DNA of 64,000 bases. It comes from Silene latifolia (taxonomy: Eukaryota; Streptophyta; Magnoliopsida; Caryophyllales; Caryophyllaceae). The notes beneath the pieces are model-generated. The model did no database searches and was not told where the DNA came from. It saw only the letters and a list, made by a program, of their open reading frames with translations. A program made the translations under genes and the position numbers. Position 1 is the stretch's first letter. Each line of letters starts with the position of its first letter. The DNA lies in assembly GCF_048544455.1 (NCBI RefSeq), contig NC_133529.1, positions 47,283,456 to 47,347,455 of the forward strand, given 5' to 3'. Positions 22,082-33,655 of the stretch are shown piece after piece.

Positions 22082-23800
22082 TGATGTGACTCATATTTGA
22101 GCACATTTAGTCCCCGAATTAACCTCGTTCCTATTCTTTATAGTGCATAATTGGGTCATTTACTATCTTTAGTTTCCCATTTTGCATATTCTTTGAGGTT
22201 TTGTCCCCTTGGTAGGAAAGGAGTGCTAACCTTGCATTTACATGGCGAAATGGAGCTAAATTGATCGCATCTAATGCCCAAGCATCAAAGAGAAGACATC
22301 ACTAGAAGGTCTATGTAGATAATAAAGTAAAATGGGCAATGACAAAAGGATCCTTGTATCCCCGGAATGATCCTCGCTGATTATGATGGAAGAAAAGAAG
22401 AGAAGAGTCTGTCGTGGGATCCGAGCGGATCACAGACGATCCGAGCGTCTCCAACCCCCACCATCCAAGCGTCCCGCAGCCAAGACGCTCGTCTTGCAGC
22501 CATAGGATCTGAGCGTCTTCCTGACCAATCCGCTCGGATCACAGTCCAGAGAGCTCGTGCCACTCCCCAAGACACACGGATCGTGGCGAGACTAGCAAAA
22601 CAGAGATGCTCATTTCCTTCGAGAGGAGCATTTCCTCAACTTTTCTTAAGGACATAATAGTCATTTAAGCCTTTAGTAACCCTAATCCTTGTACCTAATC
22701 TTTAGTATAAATACCTCATTGTACTACTTAGATTAGCATGCTCTCTTAATACTTTCTTAATCAAGTTTTAATCATTCCTTAATCTTGTAATCAACTTTGA
22801 ATCTAGTCTTAATACAAATCTCAATACTTAATCTTTCCTTAATTTCTCTATTGTTCTGCATTTATTTTGGGTAATTAGAATATTATTTGGGTTTATTTGG
22901 AGGATTGACAACCTTCCATCAATCATCAAGTACTTCTATTATTCTTTGCTTTATTATTTGGAATCATCTTCATAGGTATAATTCTCTCTTAACCTTGTTT
23001 AATTATTGTTAATCATTTTCATTTATTCATCATGTTTTGCTTTGCTAGTATGATTGACAACCTTGTTAGCATGTTAAACTTGATAATGAGTGAGTAGTTT
23101 CCTTAACTAGGGTTAATGGGGAAATAGAGGAAACCAACATGAGGATTTATTCATGCTTAATCTAATATGTTTTCATAATTAATTTGCTTGCTTGTTGTGA
23201 TTTCAACTTATGCACAAGTTATGTTTGATGAAATGCGAGCCTATGAATCCTTGCATTTTTTTACCCATCACTTATCTTTTCAATGAGACTTGTAAGCTTA
23301 GACACCAACTCGAGTCTCATTAGACCATGCATATAGTTGGATAGGAAGGACTAAGTCGACTTGTAGGTGTTGTACAATCAAATCGATTCGGCTCCGGGAC
23401 CCAAACCTTCTTAGGGATTGTAAGCTTATACACCAACTCGATCCCATCACAACAATAAGCGCTTGTATCTAGTAGAAAACATGTTTGTATGATCAACTCT
23501 CATGAATCCCCTATGAACCCATGACACCCTAGTACTTTTAATCAATTGTTTACATCTCATTTTAATCACGTTGCTTGTTTTTATTACTTTGCTTTTATAT
23601 TGTTGATTAGTTTAGTTGATCTCCTATCTCAACCCAAATTTTGACACCCTAAGACACAACCATTTGCAATTGAAAATCCTACATCAATACCCGTCCCGTG
23701 GGATCCGACCTTTACTTACCTCTTTGCTAAGAGTAGTTTGTGAAATTATAAATATTGTTTTGGTTAGGTAGCTTTTGACGACGAGTTTTAACCGACACCA
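22082..23800 (+). repeat. LTR of element G (Athila-like)
   Basis: A 1,719-bp LTR starting TGATGTGACTC and ending ACCGACACCA, followed by the primer site TGGCGTCGTTGCCGGGGAC (23804-23822, one change from A). It is related to but clearly diverged from the A LTR. The dyad array lies at 22422-22580 and TATAAAT at 22706-22712. It is the 5' LTR of an element inserted in the A0 protease; its 3' LTR is not in the window. Confidence 0.85.
22422..22580 (+). repeat. Phased dyad array, G LTR
   Basis: Cores start at about 22422, 22442, 22466, 22486, 22510, 22531, 22552 and 22573 (spacing 20, 24, 20, 24, 21, 21, 21). Half-sites are ATCCG/CGGAT and AGACG/CGTCT, with several decayed. Confidence 0.8.
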
Positions 23801-23938
23801 AAAATGGCGTCGTTGCCGGGGACGGTGTTAACTTGATTTGATTTTCATTAATTGTTTTTAGTTGTGTCTTTCTTTACCTTGGGGAAGTCAATCTCCTCAA
23901 GGTTGTTCTAATTATTTTCGAGTTGTTTGATATTTTGC

Positions 23939-24245
23939 ATGTCTAGGAGATCACAAGGTAACTTGTTACCTATTGATGTTGAAATTAAAAGAACTTTGAC
24001 CAACAATAGAAGACTTGCTAGAGGTACTTTGAGAGGTATTGGAGAAATTGTGGACATTCAACCAAATAACATTGAGTTACCAACCCTTTTGCAAGAGAAG
24101 GAGAGGATAACCCAACACAAAACCCACCACAAAATCAACCCACAATGCCTAAATTCTCATCACATTCCGTACCAACCGAGGAGAACCTACCAAATGGTAC
24201 TCCTACACCACAACATTTAACAGGTAATTTCATTGCCAAATCCGC
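23939..24245 (+). pseudogene. Element G gag start, truncated
   Basis: It begins with ATG at 23939 (MSRRSQGNLLPID), aligned with the start of the A gag. A one-base deletion near 24077 shifts the frame. The sequence is cut at 24245 by the LTR of element D. It is very similar to 2046-2260, so G and A0 belong to the same family. Confidence 0.88.
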
Positions 24246-26144
24246 CGATGTGACTCATAATTGCGCACATTTAGTCCCCTAATTGAGCCCATTTTTCATA
24301 CTATTATAACATTCCATAGCCATTTTATCCGTCAAATGCTTTCTATTTTGCTTTCCTAGTGCATTTTGTATGTTTTGTAGGAAAGAAGATAATTAGGCGA
24401 AAATTCCCGTCTCCCGTGCATATTTGGAAGCTTTTTGACGATATTGGATGGACTAGTATGAATAGGAGGCAAGAATGATGACCAAGGATATAGGAATAAA
24501 GAGTATATAGAAGGATCATAGGCTTAAAAGCAAGGATGACGAGAAGGAAGCCATTGCAAGAAGAAATTGCTCGAAAACCAAACCAAAAGTTGCTCCTTTG
24601 GCTCTGAAAGTATGCTAGATGAAACGGCGTCTAAAAATCAAGTGGTCTAGTCTTTTGAATCACTCCAATAGGAGTCCGGATGAGGAAATGACGTCCATTT
24701 TACAATCCGAGCTCAAATAGACAAGTTGTCCGCCAATCCGCGCGTCCCGAGACTCAAGACGCTCATCCCCAGACCCAAGACGAGCATCTCCCCTTCAAGA
24801 CGCTCGTCTTCCTTTCCTATTATCCAAGCGTCTCCCCTCCAAGACGAGCGTCTTCTCCCCTCATAATCCGAGCGTCTCCTCCACGATCCGCTCGGATCAC
24901 AGTCCAGGGAGCCTGTGCCTATTCTCCAGGCGCTCGGGACGAGCATATTGTGGCGGGACTAGCAACATGATATGCGCATATCCTTCGAGAGGAGCATTTC
25001 TCTACTCAACACTTAGCAATGTTATTTACTAATCTACCCTTGCTTAACCTAATGATGTACCACTATATATATTCCATTTGTAATAATCAAAGGATCAAGC
25101 TTTCTTAGATTAAATCAACTTTCCTTAGATTAGATTAGGAGTAGATTAGAATAGATTATCCTTTAATCTTTCCACAAAATTACACATTAATCTTTCCTTA
25201 ATTATTGTTCAAGTTTATTATTGAGTAATTCAAGTTTATTATTGGGTAATTAGAAGATCATTTGGGTTTATTGGGAGATTGACAACCTTCCATCAATCAT
25301 CAAGTACTTCTATTATTCTTTGCATTATTATTTTGGAATCTCCATAGGTATAATTCTCTTAATCCTTGTTTTAATTATTGTTAATCTTTTTTACTTGTTC
25401 ATCATGTTTTGCCTTGTTAATATGATTGACAACCTTGTTAGCATGTTAAACTTGATAATGAGTGAATAGTCTCTTAGCTAGGATTAATGGGTAATTAGGG
25501 GAAACCAACATGGGGATTGATTCATGCTTAATCTAATATGTTCACATAATTAATTTGCTTGCTTGTTGTGATTTCAACTTATGCACATGTTATGTTTGAT
25601 GAAATTCTAAGCCTATTAATCCTTGCATTTCTTACCCATCACTTATCTTTTCAATGAGACTTGTAAGGCATAAACCAACTCGAGCCTCATTAGACCATGC
25701 ATAATGTTGAATAGGAAGGATTAAGTCGACTTGTAGGTGTTGTACAATCTAATCGATTCGGCTCCGGGACCCAAACCTTCTTAGGGATTGTAAGATATAT
25801 ACTAACTTGATCCCATCACAACAATAAATGCTTGCATATAATTGAGAACATGTTTGTATGATCAACTCCCATGAATCCCCTATGAACCCATAATATCCTA
25901 GCACTTTTAGTCATTTGTTTACATTCTTCCTTTTATTGCTTGTTTTACTTTATTGCTTGCATTAGTCTAGAACACAACTACAAACCCAATTCAATTGTGA
26001 CACTAGCATAAATTGAGATAGATAGACTTAGAACCCAAAGCACACTGTCCCATGGATTGACCTCGACTTAACCACTAACTAGTTGTTTGTTGAGAATATA
26101 AATGTGTTTGATTGAGAGACCCGACGACAATCACCTTTCATCAA
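24246..26144 (+). repeat. 5' LTR of element D
   Basis: It is 1,899 bp long. The first base pair is CG instead of TG (the 3' stub has TG), and it ends TTTCATCA. The dyad array at 24739-24895 precedes an AT-rich TATATATA box at 25074-25081. TGGCGCCGTTGCCGGGGAC follows at 26148. Confidence 0.88.
24739..24895 (+). repeat. Phased dyad array, element D LTR
   Basis: Cores start at about 24739, 24760, 24781, 24801, 24825, 24845, 24869 and 24889 (spacing 21, 21, 20, 24, 20, 24, 20). Typical units are AAGACG-CT-CGTCTT, AAGACG-AG-CGTCTT and GATCCG-CT-CGGATC. Confidence 0.85.
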
Positions 26145-26336
26145 AATGGCGCCGTTGCCGGGGACGGTGTTATGTGATTAAGTTCTTACTTGTTTGTCTA
26201 TTTTTATCTGTGCTTTAACCTTGAGGAACTTGTTCCTCAAGGTCCGTTCTTACCGTTTTATTGTAGTTTCCATGCTTGTAGTTGTTTCCTTATCTTAGCT
26301 ATGATGATGACCCAAGACTTGGTACATGGAGTATGA

Positions 26337-27728
26337 GGTGGATCTTTTGAGTATGACTACAATGGGTATGGGGAGTTTGAGAAGCAAGCCAACACAAACC
26401 TACCTTACATTTCATACAACGAAAATCTTAACCACTACCCTAATTTTTCCCACCAAAATCACCACATCCAATATCCACAACAACCACCCACCCAATACCT
26501 ACTTCACAATGAATTTCAATTGGTACAATACAACCACTTTCGCACCCACCCACAACAAAAAGATGAACCCATTCAAAATGTGATTCTCCAAATGATGGGA
26601 GACCAACAAAACTTCTTCAACCAAATGCTAGAGGAGAGCCAAAATAGGGACAATGTTCTTCAAGGCATTGTTACCCAAGGTGAGGAGTTGGCAATTCAAA
26701 TTGCCCAAATGAAAGAAGCCCAAGTAACTACCTCTCACCATTCCTTAGAGCATGAAGGCGAGTTTGAAGAAGTTACCTTCGATGAAAAGTGGGAAGAGCC
26801 AATCTCTTTGAGCTCTTGTGAATATGAAAGTGTGGTATTTGATGAGGAAGATATGAGGTTGAGTAAGCCAAATACTCTTAACCTTTGTGAGTATGAGGGT
26901 GTGACTTTTGATGTGGACATTAAGGTGTTGGAGAAAGAGTTAATGAAGAGGAGTGAAGCCCCCATTTATGATTCATATGGAGATAGCGATGATGACAAGC
27001 CTAAGGAAGGAGCTTATGCGGAATATGTGTCTTGCAAGGACTTATGGAAGGAAGAAGAGGAATGGAGTTGTGATATTGCCTCACTTGAGGACCTAATCCT
27101 TGAGAAGTTTGAGGTATGCTTCCATGTGGAAGATGAATGTCTCTTGTCTATTGACCATGAAGACCTTTTCGCACCCACCATGAAACCTATGATTGTTGGA
27201 GATGATATGGAAGACCTTCTCCAAAACGTCAAATCGTCATATAAAAGGTACTTGGTGGAAAATCTCAAGAAGAAACTTGCAAATGAAGCTACTTGTGGAA
27301 ATTTGGCATCCACAATTCCAATTTCTAAAGAACCCGATCATCAATGCCATGAGAATTCTCCTTCTACTTTGGAAGGATTGAGTAATCAAAATGCTATCAT
27401 CATCACCGAAATTAAAGAGGAAGGTGGTAAGTGGAAGTCTCCGGATAAATATGAACCATACTTCATACCCTATGTTGACAAGAATCATGGGCTTGTTGGT
27501 TTGAAGCATCGTAAATGCTCATGTGCCAAGAAAAGGGTGAAAAAGAAAATGAATGAAAAATTCCTTTGGCCAAGCTTTGTTTTGAAGTTAAGCAAACCAT
27601 ACTTATACTTATTTGAGGCTTGTTCACAAGCTTTTGATCTCCTTCTAAGAGCCTTGAGCTCTATGGACAAAGAATTTCGACAATTTGAATTAGTTTGGTG
27701 GAGTCCTATCTCAAACCACCATTTGTAA
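26337..27728 (+). CDS. Element D ORF1: remodelled gag-tail protein
   Basis: The open frame runs from after a TGA at 26334-26336; the first in-frame ATG is at 26592 (378 residues), so the start is uncertain and an upstream frameshift is possible. The N-terminal part is Asn/Gln/Pro/His-rich and then matches only the last, glutamine-rich section of the A gag (VILQMMGDQQNFFNQM). The capsid domain, zinc knuckle and protease are absent. Three degenerate repeats built on E-F/Y-E-x-V-x-F-D follow, then an acidic region and a Lys/Arg/Cys patch (HRKCSCAKKRVKKK). The C-terminus (WWSPISNHHL) continues into sequence that is non-coding in element A. No enzymatic motif is visible; the function is unknown. 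Confidence 0.6.
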   Translation, partial: GGSFEYDYNGYGEFEKQANTNLPYISYNENLNHYPNFSHQNHHIQYPQQPPTQYLLHNEFQLVQYNHFRTHPQQKDEPIQNVILQMMGDQQNFFNQMLEESQNRDNVLQGIVTQGEELAIQIAQMKEAQVTTSHHSLEHEGEFEEVTFDEKWEEPISLSSCEYESVVFDEEDMRLSKPNTLNLCEYEGVTFDVDIKVLEKELMKRSEAPIYDSYGDSDDDKPKEGAYAEYVSCKDLWKEEEEWSCDIASLEDLILEKFEVCFHVEDECLLSIDHEDLFAPTMKPMIVGDDMEDLLQNVKSSYKRYLVENLKKKLANEATCGNLASTIPISKEPDHQCHENSPSTLEGLSNQNAIIITEIKEEGGKWKSPDKYEPYFIPYVDKNHGLVGLKHRKCSCAKKRVKKKMNEKFLWPSFVLKLSKPYLYLFEACSQAFDLLLRALSSMDKEFRQFELVWWSPISNHHL

Positions 27729-28483
27729 GATATTTCTTAAACCTTTGCATTATATAATATTGTACATTTTCGCACTTTTCTTACAATTTCTTGCATGAGA
27801 GTAGTGAGAGAGAGTTTTCTTACCCATTTATTGAGCATAACTTCAGAAAAAGATAAGGAGAAATAACAAAAGGGTGCAAGGGTATAATCTTTGAAAGAAA
27901 AGAATGAAGAAGTGAGAAAAACGGCACAGGACGCTCGTCCCAAGGGCAAGCCGCTCGTCCTCAGCCTCTTCATGGGTACTGCTTGGTCCTGACTTAAAAT
28001 CCGAGCGGATTACTGAACAAGACGCTCGTCCTAATGAAGACACTCGTACTAGAGGAAGGACGCTCGTCCTGAGTAGCAGCATGAAAAGATTTTTACACTG
28101 GACAAGAATCCGAGCGGATTATCAGTAAGACACTCGTCTTGATCGAGACGCTCGTCTCAAGCACGAAATGCTCGTCCTCAGCCAACCCCAGAAGAGCCAG
28201 AATCACTGGAAAAGAATCTGAGCGGATTCTTGCCAAGACGCTCGGACTCCCTCTGAAAGACGCTCGTCCCGACAACCAGGACGCTCGGATTCCTTTGAAG
28301 CCTCGTGAAATTCGCCCGAACCCGATCCTCAGCCGCTCGTCCCACACCCCTTTTTCTATAAAAACACCCCCACCATCCCTCACTTCCTTACCTTATCTAA
28401 ACCTAATCCTCACATCTTCATCTCCCAAACACTCCCATCACAAAAAAAAAATTAACCAAACCCTAACCTTCTCAAAATCAAAA
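27729..28483 (+). repeat. Element D inter-ORF region with ~109-bp tandem repeat of dyad motifs
   Basis: The dyad cores start at about 27932, 27952, then 28002, 28023, 28041, 28061, then 28111, 28131, 28149, 28169, then 28219, 28239, 28261 and 28282. They form groups of four at about 20 bp separated by 50-bp gaps, giving a repeat of about 108-109 bp. Most units are GACG-CT-CGTC; the first of each group is ATCCG-AG-CGGAT or a decayed version. The rest is AT-rich leader to the ORF2 ATG. Confidence 0.8.
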
Positions 28484-29997
28484 ATGATGAACCTCAAGGG
28501 AAAAGCCAAGAAGCTCGTCGAGTCCGCCACCAAGAAGCGCAAGGGCTCCTCTTCATCCGCTCAAGGAGGGATGCCACCAAGAGGCAATCGCATTGTGATG
28601 ATCGGAGGGGTGGAGCAACTTGAATACTTTCCGGAGGTGATCTTCACATCCAATGAGCACCGCAATAAGTTCGTCACATTGCTAGGTAAGCATTTTGAGC
28701 CAACTCAATTCATTGATACCAAAGTGTTAGAGGTCCTAGGTATAAGGTACCCTACAGAAATGTTTTTTGATGGTTTGGGGCTTGGAAAACTATTCTATGC
28801 CCACGAAGAGACCTACCTTAGCCTTACCCTGGAATTCTTGAGTAGCCTCCGCATCGTCACAAACACGCAAAGAACCGTTTGCATGGAATTCCGATTGTGC
28901 AATCACGACCATAGACTAACCCTCAACCAATTTGCAAGTATTTTTGGTCTTGTTGTGCCAACGGAAAACATCGACAAACCCGCCGACTTTGATGTGGACC
29001 AAGTCTGGAGGGCTATTTCCGGGAGGGACTTCATACATTTGAACAATGTTATACCTTCGCAATTCAACATCCGGTGATTAGAATCACCGAACGCTTCATT
29101 GCCGGCACTATTAATGGAAGATTTGAGCAAGATAGGTGCACTCTCCTTGATTTGACCTTTCTAGAGTCCTATCTAAATGTTCGGGGGACAAGGCCCTATA
29201 GTTTCAACACCCCCCTTGAGATGCTCACAAGGTTCTTCGACTTTGCTCAAGGGAGCTCCCAAATCAAGACCTTCGTGATGGGAGGTCTAATCACAATGTT
29301 GGCTAACGATCTTTGTCCCGGGTTTAACCTTCATGGGGCTTATATGAGACTTGAGGGTAGCACCTTAATTGATGAGGATGCCGTCTTCAACAACCACCGG
29401 TGGTGTACCTACACTCAAACCGGGAGTGTGGAATGGTTTACAAAAGGGTGTTCCTCTATTGTTCTTACGGGGTGGAATGTACCCGCTACCGACCCGAGGT
29501 TGAGCCGGTACTCGATTACCCCGAGCTACCTCCTCGACATTGAGATCTACCCCAACCCGCCTCAAAGAGAAGAAGCTCCCCGCCAACCTCCACAACCTCG
29601 TGGGATGCCGGTAAGGGCTAATGCCCCACCTTCTTATGTGCCCATCCCACCATACCCCACCACTCATGTGTCGTTCACACCGCAAGTCCCCAATGCTCCG
29701 AACATGAATGATTTGATGGAGCTTATGAAGAAGGTTGATCTTGGAGTATACGATGGGAGGGTCGACAACTTTTTGGCCCTTTATCCTCAATACTACCAAA
29801 TGGCACAACAAGGGTATATCGACCCTAATGGGCCTCGTCCATCTTGGGCTCAACCGCACCTTTTGTTCCCTAATCAAGGGAACCAAGACGGGAACTTTGG
29901 CGGTCAAGGTGGGGGATACTATGGTCAAGGAGAAGGGTATGACAAAGGAGGTTCTAGCGGGTATAGATACCGCGATGATGGTGAGGATGACGAGTGA
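28484..29997 (+). pseudogene. Element D ORF2 (Athila ORF1-like), one frameshift
   Basis: It starts at ATG 28484 with a Lys-rich N-terminus, then the same domain as the A ORF2: the YFPEVIF segment, the LEFLSSL block and an FRLCNHDHRLTLNQFASIFGL segment. The frame changes near 29053-29060, where the first frame runs to a TGA at 29075-29077 and the second continues to 29997. The C-terminal part is Pro-rich, then Gly/Gln/Tyr-rich, ending acidic. Only one indel separates it from an intact gene, so the loss is recent. The function of the family is unknown. Confidence 0.82.
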
Positions 29998-31965
29998 GAG
30001 ATGCTTACCACACCATCTCCAATTGTATGATACTCTTCTCTCCCTATCTCTTATGTATAGTCGAATTGCATTTTAAATTACTTTGCATTTAGTTTACGCT
30101 TCACTTGCATTTGTATAATATTTCATATTGCATTTACATTAGTTAGTTCATGTAGTATAGTTTGCATTGTATTATATCTCACATGATTCATGTAGTTAGT
30201 TACATATAGAATAGAATTCATGCATAATCACTAATGACCAAACCTATTCATTTCTACAATAGAAATAGTGTTTAAATCGGTTTGGGGAGGTTTGATCATA
30301 GGTGAGAACATGCATCATCTAGTATAGTGTAGATTGCATTCATTTGTTATATATATATATATCATATAGAATTGCATTTAGTTAGAGCATGCATTCATTC
30401 ATATCATTGCATTTATTCAAAAATAAAAAAAAAAAAAACATGTACTTTCTTTTTCATTCCTACTCCTACATGTACATTGAGGACAATGTCCAAAATAAAG
30501 TGGGGGATGGGAATTTATATTCCAAAAATGCATAAAAATTGACAAATTTTGAAAAATACAAAAACACGTTCATTCCTTTATAGTTTAAAATTGTATATCT
30601 TATATATATTGTGTTTGTCCATCCTTTTTCACATTGATCAACTATGCCACATCCGAGACATGAGGATATTGAAGACCGCATGGTATGATCTTTCCAATCT
30701 CCTTTTTTCTCTTTATGTTAATGACTATGTGGCTTTATTTTGATTGATGCGGTATAAACAATGTGATTATAGGATTGCATTTAGATTATTTGGCATAATA
30801 CTTGATAGAAGCATACGCATTAGGATTATATATATATTAGTTGCATCATGGCATGTAGTTACATGATTAGAAAATTTTCTGAAAATGTCTAGTTGGGAAG
30901 CTTGACAAGTGTATATAAGGCCCTTGTAGATACTTTTTCTTCTTAAGACTTTGCTTGTTAGAATACTTGTAAAAACACCCTGGGATGTGTCATGCTAGTA
31001 TCCTTTGACCCATGGATTAAGGCCTAGTCAAGAGTACCTTGTGGTGTGATAACTCCTTGGCTACCGTTTATTCCAAGGTGACCCTTGAAACCATGCAACC
31101 ATCATCCATATTCTACCACATTTTGTCATCAAAGGGAATGGGCACAAAAATTGTTCAAATTTGAGTTCAAGCATTGAAATGAAAGTCAAAAAGTTTGCAA
31201 ATGCATCAAAAGAAAAGAGGAGTAACAAAAATGAAAACTCCTATGCTTCAAATATAAGCACCCTCACTACAAATGGGGTGACTTTGAAAATGTTCAAAAG
31301 AAAATGCAAAAAGTTGAAATTGTCAAGTGTTGAAATGCCAAACATCAAAGAAATGGCAAAAAGAAAAGTGTTCTCAAATGTCAAATGCCACAAGAAATTG
31401 GGGGGAAAAACAACAACAAAGCAAACTCCCAAATGAAACTCAAATTCTATTGATCCCTTTTCCATCGTATCCACTTTTGTGCATGGTAGAGAGGGGACGG
31501 CCCTTCTTCTTGTCTAGGCAAGAAGGGGAATTCCGCGATCCTCCAGTGTTTCTAACACCATAGGGAGTCTATTCTTGACAAAAGCATTTAACGATTGAGG
31601 ACAAAGGTACCCTAGCTTGACACAACTTGGAGGTGATTTATTGGTATCCTTCTAGGCTTAGTAGTTTGAAGAAACCGTATCTATGATGGAATGTGTACCC
31701 TTATATTGCTTCCCTTATAGATAATTTCCGCCACTTATATGAGGAAAGTGGCTATTCATTTTTGTAGATACATCCATTACTTGTTTTGTCTGTTTAATGC
31801 TTGGATGTATCGCCATTTTGGCAAGCCCCACCTTGCCTTACAAGAAGGCACCCTACCTCATGGTTGTCTTGTTGTGAGTTGAAGGGGCGGAGTGAGACCC
31901 GCTAATTGTCTCACATCGGTTATATTATTAGGATAGTTTGAATAAAGGTCTAGTTCTAGTCACCT
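29998..31965 (+). other. Element D 3' non-coding region
   Basis: No credible ORF. It contains a purine block AAAGTGGGGGATGGG (about 30499) and, from 30645, over 1.3 kb of near-identity to the 3' region of element A. A TA-rich tract lies at 30349-30362 and a poly-A run at 30425-30438. Confidence 0.75.
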
Positions 31966-32096
31966 CTTTACTCGGGACGAGTAAAGGTTCGGTTTGGGGA
32001 TATTTGATGTGACTCATAATTACGCACATTTAGTCCCCTAATTGAGCCCATTTTGCATACTATTATAACATTCCATAGCCATTTTATCCGTCAAAT
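31966..32096 (+). other. Element D hairpin, polypurine tract and 92-bp 3' LTR stub
   Basis: A perfect 9-bp stem (CTTTACTCG / CGAGTAAAG, loop GGA) lies at 31966-31986. GGTTTGGGGATATT follows. The LTR begins at 32005 and matches the 5' LTR until GTCAAAT (32096), after which the sequence is unrelated. Confidence 0.85.
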
Positions 32097-33655
32097 ATAT
32101 AGACAAAAGTACATGTATCAAGGACAATAAGGGTGGCAAACGGGTTAAAGGGATAGAAATGGTTTGTGCCAAAGCACGTTATGTATATGTGGAGCTAAGA
32201 CAGTAGTCGCAGCGCTAAACCAAAACCAAAACCAAAACTTTGATAACAAATGAAAATGAACCCAACTTAGAGAAATAATCTCAACTTTACAACACATGAG
32301 AGTGAATGAAGTACTCTCCAAATATTCATTAGACTCTAACTACCATCCTTTTGATCCTTGACAAACTAAATGAAGCAATCAATTTCTTTTCTTTTCTTCT
32401 TTTTCAATTCTCTTCTCGATTATTTTCTTTCTTTCTTTCTTTTTTCTTTTCTTTTTCTTTTTGCTTCATATTTTTTTTTTTCCAACACAAGGATACAACA
32501 CAATTGCTAAAAAGTACATTGCCATACCCACATGACAATAATAAGTCCCAACCCAACCATAATAGCAAAGTAGACATGATAAACAAGCAACTGCGATTGT
32601 CCCGATAAGGTAGGCAAATTCTTGGATTGTAGCTCATAGGATGCAATTTAAAGTTGGTTACAAGGGTTCAAACGGGCTAACAAAAAGGATAATGTATAGC
32701 TTATTTGAACGGTAAAAACCGCCTATCTACATGTACTTAGTCAAATGAAAGCAGTAAAATTATCAAGAAATCAGTGTCACACTTATGCAGTTTGATATTA
32801 CATATTCCACAAGGAGAAACCATACTCAAGCCTAATTGACAATGAGAACCGTTTATTGATGTTCATGGCCTAGGAAGCTCTATAAACCTCATAATTTAAA
32901 TAGTTTAGCAACATAATTGTGTCAAATCTAATCAGCATAAGGCATGTCAATACGGTTAAGACTTGAATTATAAGCTTTTTTTTCATAAATAACAGGTCAA
33001 AACAATGTACATGGAAAACTATATTGGGATTCAAATGCAAAAACAAAGCAATTTAACATCATTGTTATTTAATTCACCAAGACGCGACCTAAAATAAAGG
33101 AAAAACATGTTTTTGTATTTTGAAATTTGAAATTTTTATGGGATTTTTGATATAAATGCACACAACAGAAATAAATCACACAACATAATTAAAGACTCTT
33201 CCCCCAAACCTAAATACCACAGTGTCCTCATTGTGACGCCTACAGCATAGCAATCACACAACAAATTTTCAGCAACCTAAAGGACACAACTAACAAAAGG
33301 AATGGGAAATAACTAGAGATAATACAATAAAAGAAGGTACAAGGGAAGAGAATACCGGGTAAGAGCGTAGGAGTTCCCCCAAACCAGTTGCAAAAATAGG
33401 GGAAAATAATCAACCGCGCAATTCATATCATCGTCTGGCTATGTTTTTGACCCATAAAGCTTGGGTACTCGATCGAACCTGCCAGCACTCGATCGAGTAC
33501 TCATCTAGCGACCACAAATTCTGCATTTAAAATAAATGCGCACACAAAACACAATCAATACAACTTAAAGATCGTAATAGTAAATCAAAAAGTAGCGCAT
33601 GTGCTACACACAAGCATAAGTAGCACCAATAAATAGTCCAAGCAAAGAAAATAAA
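32097..33655 (-). other. Element E 3' non-coding region
   Basis: No credible ORF. A pyrimidine-rich tract lies at about 32383-32485. On the minus strand a purine block GGTTTGGGGGAAGAG (about 33196-33210) follows a GAGGACACTG phrase, the same arrangement as after ORF2 in A and D. Two ACTCGATCGAGT-type dyads lie at 33466-33502. Confidence 0.6.

Larger units (their letters stand above)
24246..32096 (+). mobile_element. Element D: minimal non-autonomous Athila-like element, 3' LTR truncated
   Basis: 5' LTR 24246-26144, primer site 26148-26166, a remodelled gag-derived ORF, a frameshifted ORF2, a 3' region shared with element A, a polypurine tract, then only the first 92 bp of the 3' LTR (32005-32096). 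It inserted into G gag. The 3' LTR stub differs from the 5' LTR at about three positions. It encodes no recognisable capsid domain, protease, RT or integrase. Confidence 0.9.

Noticed and set aside
29365..29928. Minus-strand 187-codon frame
   Set aside because: It is an antisense shadow of the D ORF2 C-terminal part.
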